From Cupriavidus yeoncheonensis (GTDB lineage Bacteria > Pseudomonadota > Gammaproteobacteria > Burkholderiales > Burkholderiaceae): 64,000 nt of DNA. The stretch lies in assembly GCF_905397275.1 (NCBI RefSeq), contig NZ_CAJPUY010000012.1, positions 177,725 through 241,724 on the forward strand, given 5' to 3'. The notes beneath the pieces were generated by a model. It saw nothing but the letters and a program-made list of their open reading frames with translations. It was not told the origin of the DNA and did no database searches. Position numbers and translations under genes: made by a program. Of the stretch, positions 53,151-62,063 are shown in pieces (position 1 is the first letter of the stretch; each line of letters starts with the position of its first letter).

Positions 53151-54008
53151 ATGTCGACGCCCAAGGAACTTCCCCCGCAACACCAGGCCCGGCAGCCTGG
53201 CCTGCAGAGCGCGATGCAACCGCAGCCGGACAGCGGCGCCGACAACTATGTGGGCAGCGGCCGGCTCGCCGGCAAGGTCGCGCTCGTGACCGGCGGGGAC
53301 AGCGGCATCGGGCGCGCCATCGCCGTGGCCTTCGCGCGCGAGGGCGCCGATGTCGCGATCGCGTACCTGAATGAGCATTCCGATGCGCGCGAGACGGTCA
53401 GGCTCGTCGAAGACGCCGGGCGCAAGTGCGTCTCGCTGGCGGGCGACCTCGCCGACAGCAGCCATGCCGAAGCCGTGGCCGCACGCGTGATCGACGCCTA
53501 CGGCCGGCTCGACGTCCTGGTCAACAACGCCGCCGAGCAGCATCCCAAGTCGTCGCTGGAAGACGTGGACGCCGAACAGGTGGAAGCCACGTTCCGCACC
53601 AACGTCTTCGCGATGTTCCATCTCACGCGGGTGCTGCTGCCGCATATGAAGAAAGGCGCGGCCATCCTCAACACCACCTCGGTCACCGCGTACCGCGGCA
53701 GCGCGCACCTGCTTGACTACTCCGCCACCAAGGGCGCGATCGTGTCGTTCACGCGCTCGCTGGCGCTGCAGGTAGTCAAGCGCGGCATCCGCGTCAATGG
53801 CGTGGCACCCGGACCGATCTGGACGCCGCTGATCCCGTCCACGTTCAGCGCCGAAGAGGTCGCGGAATTTGGCAAGAAGACGCCCATGGGCCGCCCGGGG
53901 CAACCGTTCGAGGTCGCAGCGGGCTTTGTGTTCCTGGCGTCGGACGCGGCCAGCTATATCACCGGGCAGATCCTGCATATCAACGGCGGCGAGGTCGTGA
54001 ACGGGTAG
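53151..54008 (+). CDS. SDR family oxidoreductase (general-stress type)
   Basis: 285-residue short-chain dehydrogenase with a 35-residue N-terminal extension typical of the YhdF/YdaD/YghA group. Cofactor motif TGGDSGIGRAIA, NNAA, catalytic Ser in TTSVTAYRG and Y-x3-K in YSATKGAI are all in place; substrates are unknown. NADPH use is likely from the residue context. The ATG at 53151 follows GAGGAGCACGCC. It is followed by a small stress-like gene and ParB-like copy 2. Confidence 0.87.
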   Translation: MSTPKELPPQHQARQPGLQSAMQPQPDSGADNYVGSGRLAGKVALVTGGDSGIGRAIAVAFAREGADVAIAYLNEHSDARETVRLVEDAGRKCVSLAGDLADSSHAEAVAARVIDAYGRLDVLVNNAAEQHPKSSLEDVDAEQVEATFRTNVFAMFHLTRVLLPHMKKGAAILNTTSVTAYRGSAHLLDYSATKGAIVSFTRSLALQVVKRGIRVNGVAPGPIWTPLIPSTFSAEEVAEFGKKTPMGRPGQPFEVAAGFVFLASDAASYITGQILHINGGEVVNG

Positions 54009-54081
54009 CAGCATCGCTGCGCCGGGGCAAGCGAACCGCAGCCCGGCGGTACAGATTACCGATTGCAGCTGGAGAGCAGCC

Positions 54082-54492
54082 ATGTCACCGATCGTATTCG
54101 GACGGTTCGAGACCGTCGCCACCGCCGAAGACGCCGCGCGTGCGCTGTACGCGCACGGCTTTTCCGTCTGGGATGTCTCGATCCTTTCTGCCGCGCCAGA
54201 GGCCAGGCACGCGGGCGTGAAGCCGCGCGTGGTGCTGGCGGCGTGCGTGCGCCGCGGGAATCCCTCCGTGGCCGCCGACGTGCTGCGCGAAGCCGGTGCC
54301 CTGGACCTGGACCGCACCCAAGGCAACTGGGACGGCGGGCGCTGGACCGATTTCGACCCTGCCGTGCACGGAGTGCGGCGCGACTCGGCCCAGCCCGTGG
54401 CGCGCGATGCCGTGGACTGCGAAAGCACCGGCAACGAAGATCCGGGCAGCGAGCTGGAGCACTATGCCGACCCGCAGCGCAGCCATGACTAG
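54082..54492 (+). CDS. Hypothetical protein, general-stress-17M-like N-terminus
   Basis: 136 residues. The opening VFGRFETVATAEDAARALYA with the later VLAACVRRGNPSVAADVLRE recalls small proteins that prevent or sense stress in Bacillus and proteobacteria (GspM-like), and the tail is acidic with GGRWTDFDPAVHG. No signal peptide. Its stop overlaps the ParB-like copy 2 start by 8 bp, so the two are translated together. Confidence 0.6.
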   Translation: MSPIVFGRFETVATAEDAARALYAHGFSVWDVSILSAAPEARHAGVKPRVVLAACVRRGNPSVAADVLREAGALDLDRTQGNWDGGRWTDFDPAVHGVRRDSAQPVARDAVDCESTGNEDPGSELEHYADPQRSHD

Positions 54493-55111
54493 ACCCCGCA
54501 AGGCGATAGCCGAACTGGCGCGGCTGCGCCCGACCCAGCTCACGCTGGGCTATATCCATATGCGCGACAAGATGGCGGTGACGCGCCGGCACCAGGACCT
54601 CACCGACCACGCCGCGCTGCGCCGCTTCCTGCGCCGCCACCGCATCAAGACCGTGGTGGGACCGGGTGGCACGCTGTTCATCGTCGATCATCACCACTGG
54701 GCCCGGGCCTGGTTGGAGCTCGGCTACCGCCGGGCGCCCGTGCGCGTGCTGCATGACCTGAGCAAGCTTGGCCCATCGGCGTTCTGGAAGCGCATGGGCG
54801 CGCTCGGCTACGTGCACCCCTACGACGAACTCGGGCAGCGGCTCGGCGTCGAGGCGCTGCCCGCCACCGTGATGGGCATGCGCGACGACCCGTATCGCAG
54901 CCTGGCGGCATTCACGCGCCTGGCCGGCGCCTATCGCAAGCCCCCCGATGCGGCTGGCGACTTCCGCTGGGCCGGCTTCCTGCGCGAACGCGTCGAGGAA
55001 GACATGGGCACGATCGGCGGCTTCGCGCTGGCGTTGTCCCGGTCCATCCGCCTGGCGCGCAGCGCCGCCGCGCGCCGTCTGCCAGGTTACTGCGGCGCCG
55101 CCCCGGGTTAG
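54485..55111 (+). CDS. ParB-like nuclease-fold protein (ParBc_2), copy 2
   Basis: 208 residues paralogous to the gene at 51194: RPTQLTLGYIHMRDKMAVTR, VVGPGGTLFIVDHHHWARAW, SKLGPSAFWKRM, HPYDELGQRL and MGMRDDPYRSLAAFTRLAGA all align with it. The ATG lies 8 bp inside the preceding gene. The repeated presence in a stretch of BON, SDR and topoisomerase IB genes suggests a shared stress or DNA-related role; that is inference. Confidence 0.8.
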   Translation: MTRPRKAIAELARLRPTQLTLGYIHMRDKMAVTRRHQDLTDHAALRRFLRRHRIKTVVGPGGTLFIVDHHHWARAWLELGYRRAPVRVLHDLSKLGPSAFWKRMGALGYVHPYDELGQRLGVEALPATVMGMRDDPYRSLAAFTRLAGAYRKPPDAAGDFRWAGFLRERVEEDMGTIGGFALALSRSIRLARSAAARRLPGYCGAAPG

Positions 55112-55298
55112 CCCGGCCACGCGCCGCGGCTGAGGCGCCATGACTTCGGCCGCACACGTGGCTTGACCACGTAGTGATACGGACGCCACCAAGCGGGCCG
55201 CAGTCCGTTCCGATGACGCAAAAGTAGGACCCCGACGGACGGTAGCGTGACGCTGCGCCATGTAGAACACAGGCATGGGTTCGCATCGGAGTTCATAC

Positions 55299-55541
55299 AT
55301 GTCCAGCCGAAGTTGTTCCGTTCAGGTCTTCCAGACCGAAGCCGGCCGGTGGTCCGTAAAATCGGATGCGCCGGGCGCCAACGTCGTCGACTACGCGTCG
55401 CAGGGCGATGCCATTGCCGCCGCTGTGCGCATGGCCATGGCCGAAGGTGCCCTGCTCACGATCCACGCAGCCGAGGATGCAAGGAGCGAGATCGACTTCG
55501 CCGGGTGCTGCGCACCGCAAGGTTGCCTCAAGGTTGCCTGA
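55299..55541 (+). CDS. Small DUF2188-like protein
   Basis: 80 residues: VFQTEAGRWSVKSDAP with a following SQGDAIAAAVRMAMAEGALL TIHAAED, the pattern of DUF2188-type small proteins (Trp-containing beta hairpin, then helix and strand). The C-terminus carries CCAPQGC, an extra cysteine cluster. The ATG follows CGGAGTTCATAC. Function unknown. Confidence 0.6.
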   Translation: MSSRSCSVQVFQTEAGRWSVKSDAPGANVVDYASQGDAIAAAVRMAMAEGALLTIHAAEDARSEIDFAGCCAPQGCLKVA

Positions 55542-55565
55542 CGGCGACCGGCTCGCACCTTCCGC

Positions 55566-56669
55566 CTACTTCGGGCGTGGCGGAACCAGGTCCCTGCCCA
55601 CCGCGGGCAACTTTCCTTCGCGGCGCAGCTTGACCGCCTCCGCCACTGCGGCGCCGGCGTTCTCCGCCTCGCGCTGCACGCCCGCGTCCTCGTCGAGGGC
55701 CCGGTGCGAGGTCGCGTAGGGCTTGTAGTAGCCGATAAAGCGGTCGAGCCGCGCATCGGGACCGGCGTCGATCAGCCCCATCCAGCCGAGCCAGTCGCAC
55801 AGCGCGCGGCGCACGCTTTCCACGCCGGCCACGTCCCCGTGCACGATCACCCCATAGACGCGCCCCGCCAGATGCTTGGGATAGTCCCACCCCTTCAACT
55901 CCAGCGCCTTGGCTTCCGCCACGGTCTTCCCGTGCGTGCTGCTCGGATCAGGGTTGCCGCCATCGGCGCAAACCAGCCGGTCCATCATCAGCTTGAGCGG
56001 GCTGGCCGCCTGGTACCAGTAGGTCGGCGTCACGATCAGGATGCCGTGGGCCGCCACCCAGCGCGGGTAGATCTCGTTCATCCAGTCGTTGACCTGGCCG
56101 AGCGCATGGTTCGGATAGCAGCTGCATGGCCAGTGGCACAGTGGCATGGCGGTGGAAACGCAAGCCTTGCAAGGGTGGATGTAGCGTTCCGGATCGGAAG
56201 TCAGCAGGCTCAGGTCGAGTGTATCGACGGTGGTCCCCATCGCCTCCATCCGGGCCCGCGCGACGTTCGCGAGGCGCCAGGACTTCGACACCTCGCCCGG
56301 ACAGCTGAAATCATTGCGCGCCGCGCCAATCACCAGCAACACACGCGGCGGCCCATCTGGATCGTCGTGGCGGCGACCAGCGTCGCGCACAGCATCGCGG
56401 GCCTGGCGCCACTCGACGGACAGGTCATAGTCCGGATCCGCCGCGCCAGCGCCAGCCTTCTCCGTGACGGGCGCCTTGCGGGCCTGGCAATACGCATCCC
56501 AGGCGATCCCTTCCAGTCGATCGATCGCCGCGTCTTCCTTGCGGAAAGCCGGATCGTAGTACCGGGCGCGAAAGCGCGCGCGGAAAGCCTCGCGGGACAT
56601 GAACTCGACAATCTGCCCCTTGCGTATGTCGTGCGCCGCGTCGGGGTTAGCTTTGTCCTGGCTGGCCAT
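55566..56669 (-). CDS. Flavodoxin-fold NAD(P)H-dependent FMN reductase-like protein
   Basis: 367 residues. A 100-residue N-terminal extension precedes a flavodoxin-like domain: VLLVIGAARNDFSCPGEVSK, GTTVDTLDLS, ILIVTPTYWYQAASPLKLMMDRLVCADG (FMN-site block). Three close Cys pairs (CKACVSTAM, CHWPCSC) hint at a metal or disulfide site, as in multimeric flavodoxin-type reductases. Substrate unknown. Starts 23 bp inside the end of the upstream BON gene, so the two are coupled. Confidence 0.75.
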   Translation of the reverse strand: MASQDKANPDAAHDIRKGQIVEFMSREAFRARFRARYYDPAFRKEDAAIDRLEGIAWDAYCQARKAPVTEKAGAGAADPDYDLSVEWRQARDAVRDAGRRHDDPDGPPRVLLVIGAARNDFSCPGEVSKSWRLANVARARMEAMGTTVDTLDLSLLTSDPERYIHPCKACVSTAMPLCHWPCSCYPNHALGQVNDWMNEIYPRWVAAHGILIVTPTYWYQAASPLKLMMDRLVCADGGNPDPSSTHGKTVAEAKALELKGWDYPKHLAGRVYGVIVHGDVAGVESVRRALCDWLGWMGLIDAGPDARLDRFIGYYKPYATSHRALDEDAGVQREAENAGAAVAEAVKLRREGKLPAVGRDLVPPRPK

Positions 56670-57435
56670 GGCGGTCTGCGGCAGCGGTTCTCACACCCTG
56701 GCCCGGTGTTGCTTCCTGCGTCGACGTCGAAGCCCGCCCGACGCGAATCTGGTTGTCGACGTCCCGGACGCCGAACACCGTATCGACGACTTCCTCGATG
56801 CGGTACTTCTGCCCGCGTTCCTTGACCTTCCCGCTCAGTGTCACGATGCCGTCCGCAACCGCGACCTCGACATCGCTCACATCGAACCTGCTATGGGCCA
56901 GCCGTTCGCACACCTCGTCCTGGATGCGCCCGTCAGGCCGGTGATAGCCCTTGGGACCGCTGGGCCGGCGCTGGCTGCCGACGGGATGCTCGGGCCGTGC
57001 GAAGTCCATTGGCTCCCATTGCGACGCGCCGGCAAACGGGACGTAGCCTTGCCCACCCCGCCCCGTGTCCGTGGGCGCACGACTGGCGCCCCACTCCTCG
57101 CGCTGGGTGTGCGACTGCCGCTCCCGTTCGTCGCCGTATCCGGTCCCGCGGCCCCGCTGCCAGTCCCGGCGCGAACGCCAGTCCGGATCGCGCGGCGCAG
57201 GCGGGGCATGCCCTTCGGGAACTTCATTGCGTGGGCCACGACGCGGCAAGGTTGGCGAAGGCGGCGAAGGGGGCGATGTGGGCCAGCCATTCGCCGGTTG
57301 CCGGGCTCCGGCCTGCCAGCGTGGATCGCCGCCAGCGCTGCGCTGCCGGCGTACCGCCTGATCGTCAAACTCGTCCGGCAAGTCCTCTCTTGACCCGCCG
57401 TAGCGCAGACGATCACCGTATTCGTCTCGGTTCAT
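56647..57435 (-). CDS. BON-domain protein, second Gly/Arg-rich copy
   Basis: 262 residues starting MNRDEYGDRLRYGGSREDL. The first 180 residues are low-complexity and Arg/Pro-rich. The C-terminal BON domain, PKGYHRPDGRIQDEVCERLA, VEVAVADGIVTLSGKVKERG and DTVFGVRDVDNQIRVG, closely parallels the protein at 51878, so the two are paralogues. It precedes and overlaps the flavodoxin-like gene by 23 bp. Confidence 0.8.
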   Translation of the reverse strand: MNRDEYGDRLRYGGSREDLPDEFDDQAVRRQRSAGGDPRWQAGARQPANGWPTSPPSPPSPTLPRRGPRNEVPEGHAPPAPRDPDWRSRRDWQRGRGTGYGDERERQSHTQREEWGASRAPTDTGRGGQGYVPFAGASQWEPMDFARPEHPVGSQRRPSGPKGYHRPDGRIQDEVCERLAHSRFDVSDVEVAVADGIVTLSGKVKERGQKYRIEEVVDTVFGVRDVDNQIRVGRASTSTQEATPGQGVRTAAADRHGQPGQS

Positions 57436-57620
57436 CGATAGCTCCAGTAGTGAGGGCGTCCGGTACCGGTCGTACCGTCCCATGCGCCCGACGTCGCCGC
57501 AAGTTCCGTACCTTCGCGCCACGCCCGCCTCCAGCGCCACAGGCTCGCCGAGGGCGCCGTGTGATTTACATCGCTACAGGGAAAACTTGCATCGGCCTGA
57601 CGCGGCAAGACGCGACGGCG

Positions 57621-58568
57621 TCATCCGGCCACCTCCCGAAACGCCGCTTGCCAGTCGGACACGAAGCGCCCGATGCCAAAGCGCTCGCGCGCCGTGCGCG
57701 CCGCCGCCTGCCCCCAGCGCGCAGCCAGCACCGGCTCATCGATCAGTGCCCGCATGACCTCGACCAGGCTTTCCGTGCGCGTATCGACATAGCCATTCGT
57801 ACCGTTGCGGATCACCGTCGACAGCTCCGTAGTGGCCAGGCCGACGACGGGCATGCCGATCATCATCGCCTCCACCACGGCTAGCCCGAGGCTGGTATAG
57901 CGGACCGGGTGGAAGAAGAACCGGTATCGCGCCGTGAACCTCGCGAGCTGATCGTTCGGGACCTCGCCCAGGCCGCCGGACGCCTCGGCTTCCCTGCCGA
58001 CGAGATCGAGCGCAACCATGCGCCGGGCTTCGGCAAACACGTCCGCCCCAAATCTGCGGCCGCGCCGGCCCAGGTGGTTGACCACACTGATGCCGCGCGC
58101 GAGCGTGCCCGTGTATCGCACCGCCGGGTCGACCACCACGCCATGGTCGATCACGCGCGTGGGCGTGACCCCGCTGTCCCACATCAACGCGTTGAACGGC
58201 GTTACATGCACGAGCAGCACGCTCGGGTCCTGGACCGGGTGGAGCGTGTTGGTGGGGTGCTCCTGCGGGGGATCGTGCTCCAGATAGAGTGTCGGCAGGT
58301 TGCGTTGCACGGGCGTCAGCAGCGCGTTCCGGTCATGTTCGTAGTGGCTGCGGTGCTGGTAGAGCACGCAGTCGAACTCCGTGGCGGCAACCCGCTCCCA
58401 CGGCAGCTCATGGACGTTCCGTCCCCACGGCAGCGAGCCACCCACTCCGGCATAGCCTGGCGGATACCCCTCGCGGGTCACCACGTAGAACTCATGCGGC
58501 ACCTGCGACAGGTAATACAGGTAATTGCCGTGGACGTGCCACGTGAGGATGCGCAATCGCCTAGGCAT
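57621..58568 (-). CDS. Glycosyltransferase (GT-B fold, GT4-like)
   Basis: 315 residues. It begins RRLRILTWHVHGNYLYYLSQ and carries VIDHGVVVDPAVRYTG, SVVNHLGRRGRRFGADVF and the nucleotide-sugar block FFFHPVRYTSLGLAVVEAMM IGMPVVGL (EAMM in place of the E-x7-E motif start), then TNGYVDT. This fits GT4-like transferases of surface polysaccharide synthesis. The start overlaps the end of the frameshifted heptosyltransferase-like gene by 8 bp. The acceptor is unknown. Confidence 0.78.
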   Translation of the reverse strand: MPRRLRILTWHVHGNYLYYLSQVPHEFYVVTREGYPPGYAGVGGSLPWGRNVHELPWERVAATEFDCVLYQHRSHYEHDRNALLTPVQRNLPTLYLEHDPPQEHPTNTLHPVQDPSVLLVHVTPFNALMWDSGVTPTRVIDHGVVVDPAVRYTGTLARGISVVNHLGRRGRRFGADVFAEARRMVALDLVGREAEASGGLGEVPNDQLARFTARYRFFFHPVRYTSLGLAVVEAMMIGMPVVGLATTELSTVIRNGTNGYVDTRTESLVEVMRALIDEPVLAARWGQAAARTARERFGIGRFVSDWQAAFREVAG

Positions 58569-59612
58569 GGAGGTCATGGTCGCGCGACGCCAGGCCCAGT
58601 GCGGCAGCCTCGACCGCCTCCACCGTGATCGCCGTCGCGCATTCGTGGCGGAGCGGGCATTTCTGCCAGCCACAGGGGCGGCACGGGGGATACGAGGCGA
58701 GCACCTGGTGCAGGGTGATGTCCAGTGGCGCCCATCGTCCGCCATCACCGCCGCAAGACACCACCACGCTCGGTGTATCGAGCGCGGCGGCAAGGTGCGA
58801 TGGTCCCGTGTCGTTGCACAGCAGCAGCCGCGCATGCGCGATCAGCGCGGCCAGCTCGCCCAGCAGCGTGGCGCCCGCGAGGTTGACCACGTCGCCGCCA
58901 ATCAGCGAGCACAGCCGGTGCGTCAGCATCATTTCCTCGGGGCCGCCGGTGACCACCACCTTCCAGCGCGCGCGCAGGCGCAGCGCGACTTCGGCAAAGC
59001 GCTCGACCGGCCAGCGCCGCGACAGCATCCGCGCGCCAGGATGCACGCAAATGTACTCGCCGCCGACCAGCCCGTGCTGCGTTCGATCTCGTTGCCCTCG
59101 GGCCACGGGACGAGCCGCTCCGTCTCGCCGGCCAGGCTCGCCTCCGCCGCCGTGGAGCAGAACCCGGCCATGGCCCGCGCGCCCAGGTGGCGCACCACAT
59201 CATTGCTGAGTGTTCCGCTGCCATGGAGCTGGATGGCCAGGTCGAACCGGCGTGCGCGCGCCGCGGCATGGAACGGCGCCTGCGCCGCCTGGTCGAAAGG
59301 CCCCTCGGGAAACCCCGGCGCACCCGGGAAGACCAGTACCTCGTCGATCAGCTGGGGGAAGCGGCTGGCAAACTCGCGCGCCCAGGGCAGGCCGATCAGC
59401 GTGATATGCGCATCCGGTTCGCCTTCGCGCAACGCGCGCAGGGCCGGCACGGCGCAGAGCATGTCACCCAGCTGCAGCGCGCGAAACACCGCGATGCGGC
59501 GTCCGGACCGGCCCGGCGCCGGACTGGCTGCCGGCAATGGCAGCACGGCGGCGTCTCCCACACCCGCGCCGTCGCTTCTTTCCACGTTCCTTAACAACAG
59601 CGGCGCATTCAT
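58561..59612 (-). pseudogene. Frameshifted heptosyltransferase-like (GT9) gene
   Basis: Two parts of one GT9 protein lie in different frames. The N-terminal part (59612 down to about 59100) reads [47 protein letters not shown] and [18 protein letters not shown]. The C-terminal part (about 59090 to 58561) reads [36 protein letters not shown] and LLLCNDTGPSHLAAALDTPS. The junction near 59080-59106 has a frame change, and the usual 30-40 residues between VPWPEGNE and the VHPGA strand are mostly missing, so a deletion is likely. It may be inactive, or the break a sequencing error. Confidence 0.75.
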
Positions 59613-59937
59613 AGGAACCTCGTCTGGAAAGCCACCGCGCCGCGCCCGGAATCCATATCGATGTGACGACCGTTTCCGCGACATGCGAAATGATTGGCGG
59701 TCATCACGTCGCGCAGAGAGGCTGCCATGGAGGCATGCTGCGTTCGGGTGGCCATCAGGTTTCTACATGTGGTCGATTCGATCGCCGTGGCGCGGGGGCC
59801 AGGCAGACAAGGGATTGCAACGACCATGCCCGTCGCTCGCGGCAGGCACGGACGGCCCGGGCTGCGTAAGAGGCAAGGGAAATTGCGGTCCATCATGGAA
59901 AGATTTACCGCCCGTACATACTGGATCGGGGTCTGGA
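59613..59937. other. Intergenic region, no supported gene
   Basis: 325 bp between two minus-strand genes, containing the promoter side of the glycosyltransferase pair. No reading has family features and no terminator is obvious. Confidence 0.45.
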
Positions 59938-60582
59938 TCACCCCCGTACGCGATGTTGCTTCCCTGTCTTTGGTCCGGCGGCGAGACGGACCGCCTGGCG
60001 CAGGCTGGCGACGATGCGTTCGAACGCGGCATGGCGTCCTTCCTCGGTGCGCTGGCGCAGGACGAACGACGGGTGGTACGTGGCAACAACCAGGTGCCCG
60101 TCCTTCTCGACCGGGGTGTCCAGCAGTGCCGACAAGGCCACGCGCTTCCTGCCAAGCACGGCGCCGGTCGCGGTCGCGCCAAGCGCCACGATGACGGTGG
60201 GGCCGACCGCATGGATCTCCTGTTCGAGCCACATGCCGCAGGCCTCGATCTCGAGCTGTCCCGGGGTCTTGTGCAGACGGCGCTTGCCGCGCAACTGGAA
60301 CTTGAAATGCTTGACGGCGTTAGTGAGGTAGACGTCTTCACGCTGGAGCCCGGCCCGTGCGAGCGCCTCGCCAAGCAGGCGGCCCGCCGGCCCGACGAAG
60401 GGCTCGCCCTGCAAGTCCTCCTCATTGCCGGGCTGTTCGCCGACGAGCATGAGCCTGGCGCTTGCGGGGCCTGTTCCCGGCACGCCCTGCGTGGCGTCGC
60501 GCCATAGCGGACAGCGCCGGCAGGCATTGAGCTGCGGGCGCTCAGGCACGGTGTCGGCGGATTTTTCGGCGTGGCGGGGCAT
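59938..60582 (-). CDS. udgX: UdgX-type uracil-DNA glycosylase
   Basis: 214-residue protein of the family 4-like uracil-DNA glycosylases. The water-activating motif is GEQPGNEED (49-57), followed by GPAGRLL. The diagnostic KRRLH (100-104), with a histidine that in UdgX forms a covalent bond to the abasic site after uracil removal, is present. HPS (170-172) is the leucine-loop side motif. Candidate [4Fe-4S] cysteines are C21, C24 and C115; a fourth is not apparent. Starts MPRHAEKSAD. Function: DNA repair or uracil-DNA trapping. Divergent from a Nudix gene. Confidence 0.88.
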   Translation of the reverse strand: MPRHAEKSADTVPERPQLNACRRCPLWRDATQGVPGTGPASARLMLVGEQPGNEEDLQGEPFVGPAGRLLGEALARAGLQREDVYLTNAVKHFKFQLRGKRRLHKTPGQLEIEACGMWLEQEIHAVGPTVIVALGATATGAVLGRKRVALSALLDTPVEKDGHLVVATYHPSFVLRQRTEEGRHAAFERIVASLRQAVRLAAGPKTGKQHRVRG

Positions 60583-60842
60583 CTGTGCATACACTGGCGG
60601 CAGATGTCGTGAAGGATTCAAGATGCATGCCGGGTCGAAGCAAGCGGCGACTGGCACGACACGTGCCGGGTGCTGATGCCGATTGACAGGTGACGGCCGT
60701 ACGCGGGTACCATGCTGTGCGCCATGCCATACGATTCTTGCCAGATGGATCGCGGCGCCGGTCATGCGTAAGCGGCGGACCGTCTCGGAACAGCGCCACA
60801 CGCGGCCAGCCTCTGCGCCGCGGCTCATTGCAGGGAGCTGAC

Positions 60843-61226
60843 ATGCAACCACTGAAACCGAAAGTCAGGGCCACCATCGTCTGCATCCGACACGGCCGCG
60901 TGCTGCTCGTTTCCAAGGACGGTGTGCGATGGGCGCTGCCCGGGGGCCGTCCCGGCAAACAGGAGTCGCCCGAGGAAACGGCACGGCGCGAACTGCAACA
61001 GGAAACGGCGCTGGAAACCAAGGCGCTGGTGGGCGTTTTCCAGTTCATCGGCGCGACCACGGTGCATCACGTGTTCACCGCCGCGATTGACGCATCCGCG
61101 CGGCCGAAGGCCGGTCATGAAATCAGGTCTCTGCAATGGCTGCCGCACGAGAAGCTTGGCGAAGTGGAAACCAGTGCGACGACGCGGCAGATTGTGTCGC
61201 AGTTTTTTCAAACCGATCTTCGGTAG
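60843..61226 (+). CDS. Nudix hydrolase
   Basis: 127 residues. The Nudix box runs from GRPGKQESPEETARRELQQE TAL: G-x5-E-x7-R-E-L is intact, but the canonical EE-x-G is QE-x-A, a partial departure that leaves one metal-binding Glu. Family members hydrolyse nucleoside diphosphate derivatives, often damaged nucleotides. The ATG follows CAGGGAGCTGAC. It is divergent from UdgX, which suggests a nucleotide-sanitation pair, though this is only proximity. Confidence 0.82.
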   Translation: MQPLKPKVRATIVCIRHGRVLLVSKDGVRWALPGGRPGKQESPEETARRELQQETALETKALVGVFQFIGATTVHHVFTAAIDASARPKAGHEIRSLQWLPHEKLGEVETSATTRQIVSQFFQTDLR

Positions 61227-61689
61227 CAATTTGACGCGCGTGGGTCGGCTTCGCCATCCCGTGCGCGACGCACGCAGCACGTTCATGCGACGGAAGTGAC
61301 GTGCGGACGATAACCGCCGGGAGCCGCGTCGCAGGAGCGCAACAGCCCCGGGATTGACGCCTGTCCTGCGCCGGTTCGCAGCTACACTCGTTGGCGGGGC
61401 GGTTAACGGGTACGCCCCAACCACTTCGAGCCCTCGACCACCCCGGCCGAGGGCTTTTTTGTTTGCATGGATTGGCGAGATGATCGGAAATGCCACCTCT
61501 GGCATTTTGTCAATTGAATCGTTCCCGTCAAATTCAGCAAAACGCCGCCACTGCCCGGGCGCGGCGCCTGTCCGTGCGCCCTCGCGCCTGCCTGTCCGCA
61601 CCCCTTCCTGAAGAGGGTGTCGGGCGCAACGAATGCTCCGCATACTGCCGCCCTTGCCGGCCATCAGAGCCGACTATCCGGGTCAAACA
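61227..61689. other. Intergenic region with terminator
   Basis: 463 bp without a supported gene. It holds the terminator at 61429-61461 and nothing else recognisable. Confidence 0.5.
61429..61461 (+). terminator. Rho-independent terminator
   Basis: Perfect 8-bp stem AGCCCTCG / CGAGGGCT with an 11-nt loop and seven T residues. It lies about 200 bp after the Nudix stop and may end that or an unannotated RNA transcript. Confidence 0.85.
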
Positions 61690-61854
61690 ATGCAGAATGT
61701 CGTCGCTTACGGCGTGTATTTTCTCGCCTGCCTGATTGCCTTGGTGGCTGCCGCCCGCTGGATCTGCCGCAACGATCCCGCCCTGCGGGATTCCCGGTCA
61801 CCGCCACGCCGCAGTCCCGAAGACCGGGCGGCCTCCGTACCACCGGAGGATTGA
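61690..61854 (+). CDS. Small single-span membrane protein
   Basis: 54 residues: MQNVVAYGVYFLACLIALVA as a single hydrophobic span, then RWICRND and an Arg/Pro-rich polar tail. No family recognised. No strong ribosome-binding site; the start is the ATG nearest the hydrophobic segment. Lies 209 bp before the antiporter gene on the same strand. Confidence 0.45.
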   Translation: MQNVVAYGVYFLACLIALVAAARWICRNDPALRDSRSPPRRSPEDRAASVPPED

Positions 61855-61948
61855 TACATGAGCGGAATCCGCCAGTATTCCTCCTGAAATTCACCCAATT
61901 TCGCGCAATTCTCGGGAACTGATTTGCGCCTCGCTTGCCTTATCACTG

Positions 61949-61973
61949 CCGCCACGGCTGTCCGCCGTGGCGG
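61949..61973. promoter_or_regulatory. Perfect hairpin upstream of the Ca2+/H+ antiporter gene
   Basis: CCGCCACGGC-TGTCC-GCCGTGGCGG, a perfect 10-bp stem with a 5-nt loop, 90 bp before the antiporter ATG. There is no T tract. It may fold in the mRNA leader or act as an operator; I see no known riboswitch architecture. Confidence 0.45.
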
Positions 61974-62063
61974 ATCACCCGCCTGCTTCGTGCCGGGCCC
62001 TTGCTCCGCACGTCTCCTGCCGCCGCTCGGAGGCACCGAAAACAAGAAAGGAAAAAAACAGGG

